In this document: in pieces, positions 58,373 through 64,000 of the stretch
How the letters are laid out: each line of letters starts with the position of its first letter
Numbering within the stretch: the stretch's first letter is position 1
Origin: Pseudomonadota bacterium
Lineage (GTDB): Bacteria > Pseudomonadota > Gammaproteobacteria > Burkholderiales > Burkholderiaceae_C
Assembly (NCBI GenBank): GCA_023387335.1
Contig: JAEWIF010000068.1
Location: 1-64,000, forward strand
Direction of reading: 5' to 3'
DNA length: 64,000 nt
Made by a program: the position numbers and the translations under genes
The notes under the pieces: model-generated
What the model was told of the DNA's origin: nothing
The model's database searches: none
Seen by the model: the letters and a program-made list of their open reading frames with translations, nothing else

Positions 58373-59275
58373 ATGCCGAGCACCAATCCCAAGACCTACG
58401 ACTCCACTCCCGCGCGCAAGGTGGCCTTCCTGGGCCTGGGCGTGATGGGCTTCCCGATGGCGGGCCATCTCGCGCTCGCGGGGCACGACGTCACGGTCTA
58501 CAACCGCAGCGCCGCCAAGGCCAGGGCCTGGACCGAAGAGTTCAAGGGACGCGCCGCGCCGACGCCGCGCGAAGCGGTGGCGGGCTGCGACCTGGTGTTC
58601 TGCTGCGTCGGCAACGACGAAGACCTGCGCAGCGTGGTGCTGGGCGACAACGGCGCGCTGGCGGGCATGAAGGCCGGCGCGATCCTGGTGGACCACACCA
58701 CGGCGTCGGCCAACGTCGCTCGCGAACTGTCGGCCGTGGCCAAGGGCAAGGGCCTGCAATTCGTGGACGCGCCGGTGTCCGGTGGCCAGGCGGGCGCCCA
58801 GAACGGCCTGCTCACCGTGATGTGCGGAGGCGAAAGCGCGGCGTTCGACGCGGCCAGGCCGGTGGCGATGGCGTTCTCGCGCGCCTTCACCCTGCTGGGC
58901 GCCAGCGGCGCGGGCCAGCTGGCCAAGATGGTCAACCAGATCTGCATCGCGGGGCTGGTGCAGGGCCTGTCGGAAGGCATCGCCTTCGGCATGCGCGCGG
59001 GCCTGGACATGGAGCAGGTGCTCGAGGTCATCGGCAAGGGCGCGGCCCAGAGCTGGCAGATGGACAACCGGGGCAAGACCATGATCGCCGGCAAGTTCGA
59101 CTTCGGCTTCGCGGTCGACTGGATGCGCAAGGACCTGGGCATCGCGCTCGAGGAAGCCAAGAGCAACGGCGCGCGGCTGCCGGTGACGGCGCTGGTGGAC
59201 CAGTTCTACGCGGACGTGCAGGAGCAGGGCGGCAGCCGCTGGGACACGTCGTCGCTGATCAAGCGCATCAAGTAA
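58373..59275 (+). CDS. Beta-hydroxyacid dehydrogenase, NAD(P)-dependent (3-hydroxyisobutyrate dehydrogenase-like)
   Basis: 300-aa oxidoreductase of the 3-hydroxyisobutyrate/tartronate-semialdehyde/glyoxylate reductase family. Rossmann loop VAFLGLGVMGFPMAGHL, substrate-binding DAPVSGGQAGAQNGLLTVMCGG, catalytic Lys in GQLAKMVNQICIAG, and the C-terminal helical domain with DLGIALEEAK. The ATG at 58373 follows AAGGA; the earlier ATG at 58328 falls at the terminator of pilU and is rejected. The substrate is not decided by sequence. A strong terminator follows. Confidence 0.9.
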   Translation: MPSTNPKTYDSTPARKVAFLGLGVMGFPMAGHLALAGHDVTVYNRSAAKARAWTEEFKGRAAPTPREAVAGCDLVFCCVGNDEDLRSVVLGDNGALAGMKAGAILVDHTTASANVARELSAVAKGKGLQFVDAPVSGGQAGAQNGLLTVMCGGESAAFDAARPVAMAFSRAFTLLGASGAGQLAKMVNQICIAGLVQGLSEGIAFGMRAGLDMEQVLEVIGKGAAQSWQMDNRGKTMIAGKFDFGFAVDWMRKDLGIALEEAKSNGARLPVTALVDQFYADVQEQGGSRWDTSSLIKRIK

Positions 59276-59289
59276 GCGCGGACGGAAAA

Positions 59290-59323
59290 CAAGAAGGGGC
59301 CGCGTCGCGGCCCCTTTGTCTTG
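59290..59323. terminator. Bidirectional intrinsic terminator
   Basis: CAAGAAGGGGCCGCG-T-CGCGGCCCCTTTGTCTTG: GC-rich stem with A-rich and T-rich flanks, between the dehydrogenase (plus strand) and the BON lipoprotein (minus strand), which converge here. It can serve both. Confidence 0.85.
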
Positions 59324-59335
59324 CGCGGCGCGTTC

Positions 59336-59959
59336 TCAGCGCGGCTGCTGCGGCGCGATGCGGCGCAGGTCTTCCTCGCTGATCATCTCGAACACGCGCA
59401 CGACGCGCTGCACGCCGCCGACGCCGCGCGCGATGGCGGTGGCGCGGTCGGCTTCGCGCTGGGTCACCAGGCCCATGAGGTAGGTGGTGCCGCGCTCGGT
59501 CACGACGCGGAAGGCGCTGGCGGTCAGCAGCTTGTCGTCGACCAGGGAGGCCCTCACCTTGCCGGTGGTCAGCGTGTCGGCCGAGCGCTGCGTGAGCGAC
59601 GAATTGCCCATCACGGCCAGGTCGTTGACGATGCCCTTGACGTTCTCCACGCGCGAGACCGCCTGTTCGGCGTTCTGCTTGTCGGCCTCGCTCGCCACTT
59701 CACCGGTCAGCAGCACCTGGCGGTTGTAGCTGTTCACGTTGATGTGGCCGCGCTCGCCGACCGTCTCGCGCAGGCGAGCGGCGGCGCGCAGCTCGATGCC
59801 TTCGTCTTCCAGCTGCGCACCGGACGTGCGGCGGTCGATCGCCACCATCGTGCCGACGGCGGCGCCGCCGAGCACCAGCGGTGCGCAGGCGGAGAGCGTG
59901 CCGGCCAGGGCGAGGACGGACAGCGAAACGAAGGCGAAGCGATGAAGGCGGATCGTCAT
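59336..59959 (-). CDS. BON-domain outer-membrane lipoprotein (DolP/YraP-like)
   Basis: 207-aa lipoprotein: signal peptide ending in lipobox LSAC (Cys 25), then two BON domains: about 50-115 (GHINVNSYNRQVLLTGEV) and 125-195 (FRVVTERGTTYLMGLVTQREAD). BON domains bind phospholipid; DolP/YraP relatives keep the outer membrane intact. The order diaA then this gene, after yraN, matches the E. coli yraN-diaA-yraP segment. The start overlaps the diaA-like stop in ATGA. Confidence 0.9.
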   Translation of the reverse strand: MTIRLHRFAFVSLSVLALAGTLSACAPLVLGGAAVGTMVAIDRRTSGAQLEDEGIELRAAARLRETVGERGHINVNSYNRQVLLTGEVASEADKQNAEQAVSRVENVKGIVNDLAVMGNSSLTQRSADTLTTGKVRASLVDDKLLTASAFRVVTERGTTYLMGLVTQREADRATAIARGVGGVQRVVRVFEMISEEDLRRIAPQQPR

Positions 59960-60555
59960 GCGGTGGGTTCCTGGTCTCCGAGCAGTTGGGCATCCACGCC
60001 GTCGCAGAGGCAGTGGATGGCGAGGATGTGCACTTCCTGGATGCGGGCGGTGCGCTCGTGCGGCACGCAGATGTGCACGTCGGTCTCGCGCAGCATCGCG
60101 CCGATCTTGCCGCCGCCGCGGCCGGTGAGGGCGATGACGGTCATCTCGCGCTCGTGCGCCGCTTCGATGGCCGCGATCACGTTGGCGGAGTTGCCGCTGG
60201 TGGACAGCGCCAGCAGCACGTCGCCGGCCTGACCGAGCGCGCGCACCTGCTTGGAGAACACGCGGTTGAAGTCGTAGTCGTTGGCGATGGCCGTGAGGAT
60301 GGAGCTGTCGGTGGTGAGCGCGATGGCCGCCAGTTCGGGGCGCTCGCGCTCGAATCGGCCGACGAATTCGGCCGAGAAGTGCTGCGCGTCGGCGGCCGAG
60401 CCGCCGTTGCCGCAGGCCAGCACCTTGCCGCCGCTGGTGACGCAAGCCATCACCGCCTGCACGGCGGCCGCGATGGGCTTGCTCAGCGTCTGCGCCGCCT
60501 GGTATTTCAGGTCGGCGCTCTCGATGAAATGTTGCTGGATACGCTGTTCGAGCAT
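59956..60555 (-). CDS. diaA: SIS-domain protein, DiaA (phosphoheptose isomerase-like)
   Basis: 199-aa SIS-domain protein. Sugar-phosphate loop GNGGSAADAQHFSAEF, LTTDSSILTAIANDY, ALSTSGNSANVI, and PHERTARIQEVHILAIHCLCD. DiaA controls replication initiation through DnaA; the paralogue GmhA is a heptose-phosphate isomerase. The Glu in FSAEF is one of the GmhA catalytic residues, so an isomerase role cannot be excluded. Context between yraN and the YraP-like gene favours DiaA. Confidence 0.8.
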   Translation of the reverse strand: MLEQRIQQHFIESADLKYQAAQTLSKPIAAAVQAVMACVTSGGKVLACGNGGSAADAQHFSAEFVGRFERERPELAAIALTTDSSILTAIANDYDFNRVFSKQVRALGQAGDVLLALSTSGNSANVIAAIEAAHEREMTVIALTGRGGGKIGAMLRETDVHICVPHERTARIQEVHILAIHCLCDGVDAQLLGDQEPTA

Positions 60556-60594
60556 GGGCGGGGATGATACCTGCTGGGTTTTTGCAACTCGTCG

Positions 60595-60966
60595 TTACGA
60601 GGCGTCGAAGGCCGCGCGCAGCCACGTGATGCGCCCGTCTTCCACCGCCACGACATCGAACCGGCACGGCGGCACCGCACCCCGCAACCGCAGCAGGAAA
60701 TGCCGCGCCGCGAACACGATGCGCCGCTGCTTGACCCAGCCTACGCTCGCGGCCGCGCCGCCGAAGTCGGCGCGCGATCGCCGCCGTACTTCCACGAACA
60801 CCAGCGTCGTGCCGTCGCGCATCACCAGGTCGATCTCGCCGCCGCCGCGGCCCGGCGTCCGATAATTGCGCGCGACCAGCCGCAGGCCGGCGTCCAGCAG
60901 GTGCGCGAGCGCCCGGTCCTCGGCCGCATCGCCCGCGGCCTTCCTGAACTTCCCTGGAGTCCCCAT
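60595..60966 (-). CDS. yraN: YraN/UPF0102 nuclease-like protein
   Basis: 123-aa protein of the UPF0102 family, a small PD-(D/E)xK-like fold. The core LVARNYRTPGRGGGEIDLVM then LVFVEVRRRSRADFGGA has the Glu/Asp and E-x-R/K pattern of a possible nuclease site. YraN lies beside rsmI in many proteobacteria, and the start codon here shares one base with the divergent rsmI start. Biochemical function unknown. Confidence 0.9.
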   Translation of the reverse strand: MGTPGKFRKAAGDAAEDRALAHLLDAGLRLVARNYRTPGRGGGEIDLVMRDGTTLVFVEVRRRSRADFGGAAASVGWVKQRRIVFAARHFLLRLRGAVPPCRFDVVAVEDGRITWLRAAFDAS

Positions 60967-61883
60967 TGCCTGCCAGCGCCTCCTCTTTCGCCACCGCGCT
61001 GAATGCCGCCCGCGAGGCCGCGGGCGCGCAGGATTATCCGAAGGGCGCGCTCTATGTAGTGGCCACTCCCATCGGCAACCTGGCGGATGTCAGCCTGCGC
61101 GCTTTGCACGTGCTGGGCCTGGTGGACCGCATCGCGTGCGAGGACACGCGGCACACGCAGCAGCTGCTGCGCGCCTACGGCATCGACCGCACGGGCGACC
61201 GCCTGCTGGCCTTGCACCAGCACAACGAAGCCGAGGCGGCGCAGAAGGTGATCGAGGGGCTCGCCGCGGGCGAACGCGTCGCCTACGCCAGCGATGCGGG
61301 CACGCCGGCGGTGAGCGATCCCGGCGCGCGATTGGCGGCGGCGGTGCAGGCGGCGGGCCATCGCGTCGTGCCCTTGCCGGGCGCGAGCAGCATCACCGCG
61401 CTGCTCAGCGCGGCGGGCAGCGTGGGCGAGGGCGGCTTCGTGTTCGCGGGATTCCTGCCGGCCAAGAGCGGCGAGCGGGATGCGGCCGTGCAGGCGCTGT
61501 CGGCCGAGCCGCGCGCGGTGGTGCTGCTCGAGGCGCCGCATCGCATCGCCGCACTGGCCGGCGCGCTCGCGATCCTTGGCGACCGACCGGTCACGATCGG
61601 CCGCGAGCTCACCAAGCAGTTCGAGGAGATCGCGACCGTCCCGTGCTCCGGGTTCGCCGCCTGGCTGGCCGCGGACCCGCAGCGCTCGCGCGGCGAGTTC
61701 GCGCTGGTGCTGCATGGCGTCGCGCAAGCGGCGGCCGGCGATGACGGCGAACGGGTGCTGCGGCTGCTGCTCGCCGAACTGCCGGTGAAAACGGCGGTGA
61801 AGCTGGCGGCGGAAATCACCGGCGCGCCGCGCAACGCGCTCTACGACCAGGCGCTCAAGCTCAAGGGTGCCCAGGCGGACTGA
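60966..61883 (+). CDS. rsmI: 16S rRNA (cytidine-1402-2'-O)-methyltransferase
   Basis: 305-aa tetrapyrrole-methylase-fold enzyme that methylates C1402 of 16S rRNA. Motifs ALYVVATPIGNLADVSLRAL, EDTRHTQQLL, YASDAGTPAVSDPGARL and PLPGASSITALL are diagnostic. The start is a TTG at 60966, with GGAG 6 bases upstream; this is the only good start near the family N-terminus. It shares its first base with the yraN start codon on the other strand. The stop is 9 bases from the convergent priA stop. Confidence 0.95.
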   Translation: MPASASSFATALNAAREAAGAQDYPKGALYVVATPIGNLADVSLRALHVLGLVDRIACEDTRHTQQLLRAYGIDRTGDRLLALHQHNEAEAAQKVIEGLAAGERVAYASDAGTPAVSDPGARLAAAVQAAGHRVVPLPGASSITALLSAAGSVGEGGFVFAGFLPAKSGERDAAVQALSAEPRAVVLLEAPHRIAALAGALAILGDRPVTIGRELTKQFEEIATVPCSGFAAWLAADPQRSRGEFALVLHGVAQAAAGDDGERVLRLLLAELPVKTAVKLAAEITGAPRNALYDQALKLKGAQAD

Positions 61884-61892
61884 CGTCGACGT

Positions 61893-63941
<2,049 letters not shown>

Positions 63942-64000
63942 CTTTACTGACGACTCCTCAACTCCGCCTGCAAAACGTAACCCAAGTGATTGATTTCCAA

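Overview
The window is high-GC, densely coded DNA from the main chromosome of a betaproteobacterium. Gene content and order point to the Comamonadaceae (Ramlibacter/Variovorax/Acidovorax type), with Ramlibacter my best guess. The evidence is mreBCD-mrdA divergent from gatCAB, yggS next to pilT-pilU, and rsmI divergent from yraN-diaA-BON lipoprotein. I see no rRNA, tRNA, CRISPR array, insertion sequence or phage genes. No stretch over 300 bases lacks a gene. The window opens inside mrdA (its 3' end lies beyond base 1) and closes just upstream of priA, where bases 63942-64000 hold nothing I can call.

Layout: 1-4486 (-) cell-wall elongation genes mreB-mreC-mreD-mrdA. 4639-7845 (+) gatCAB amidotransferase. 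7850-9980 a DUF6151-like protein and a lipoprotein with a six-bladed NHL propeller and a (Thr-Pro-Ala-Pro)10 linker. 10032-17102 housekeeping and repair: pyrE, xthA, a methyltransferase, pldA, a small secreted protein, rep, an AEC carrier. 17249-27034 a sensory island: heme oxygenase, bacteriophytochrome, Rcp1-like response regulator and hybrid kinase in one operon; a KaiC-like double ATPase coupled to a soluble histidine kinase in an opposing operon; and a divergent second hybrid kinase. 27031-31779 an MFS transporter, an orphan protein, a lipase-like protein without its nucleophile, a small repeat lipoprotein and an Rhizobium-type asparaginase. 31784-40527 (-) a YeeE/YedE sulfur transporter and a seven-gene catabolic operon (NAD epimerase, DHDPS-like aldolase, TctCBA importer, sugar isomerase-like protein, enolase-superfamily dehydratase). 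40681-45380 (+) class-II UvrA, TerC, arginase, a truncated TolA-like protein. 45337-47433 (-) RecQ and an acidic protein. 47579-53215 a stand-alone CheB with a zinc ribbon, then a 1536-residue CheB-CheR-PAS-kinase-receiver fusion. 53264-64000 glpK, DUF3617 protein, yggS, pilT-pilU, a beta-hydroxyacid dehydrogenase, the BON-diaA-yraN group, rsmI and priA.

The part I would look at first is the sensory island. A complete red/far-red photoreceptor set (chromophore synthesis, photoreceptor kinase, receiver) runs tail-to-tail into an operon of a two-domain KaiC-like ATPase and a kinase, with no kaiA or kaiB in the window. It is flanked by two hybrid kinases with closely similar C-terminal receivers. 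A light-linked, KaiC-based signalling module is an inference from gene order and domains, not something the sequence proves. The second is the Tct catabolic operon: two copies of one near-perfect palindrome (16 of 19 bases shared) lie in front of its first gene and in front of tctC. The tctC copy sits at the predicted start site of a promoter with a perfect TTGACA box.

Genes are packed tightly. Many start and stop codons overlap: ATGA or TTGA junctions inside operons, two convergent pairs whose stops share a CTAG palindrome, and two divergent pairs whose start codons share bases.
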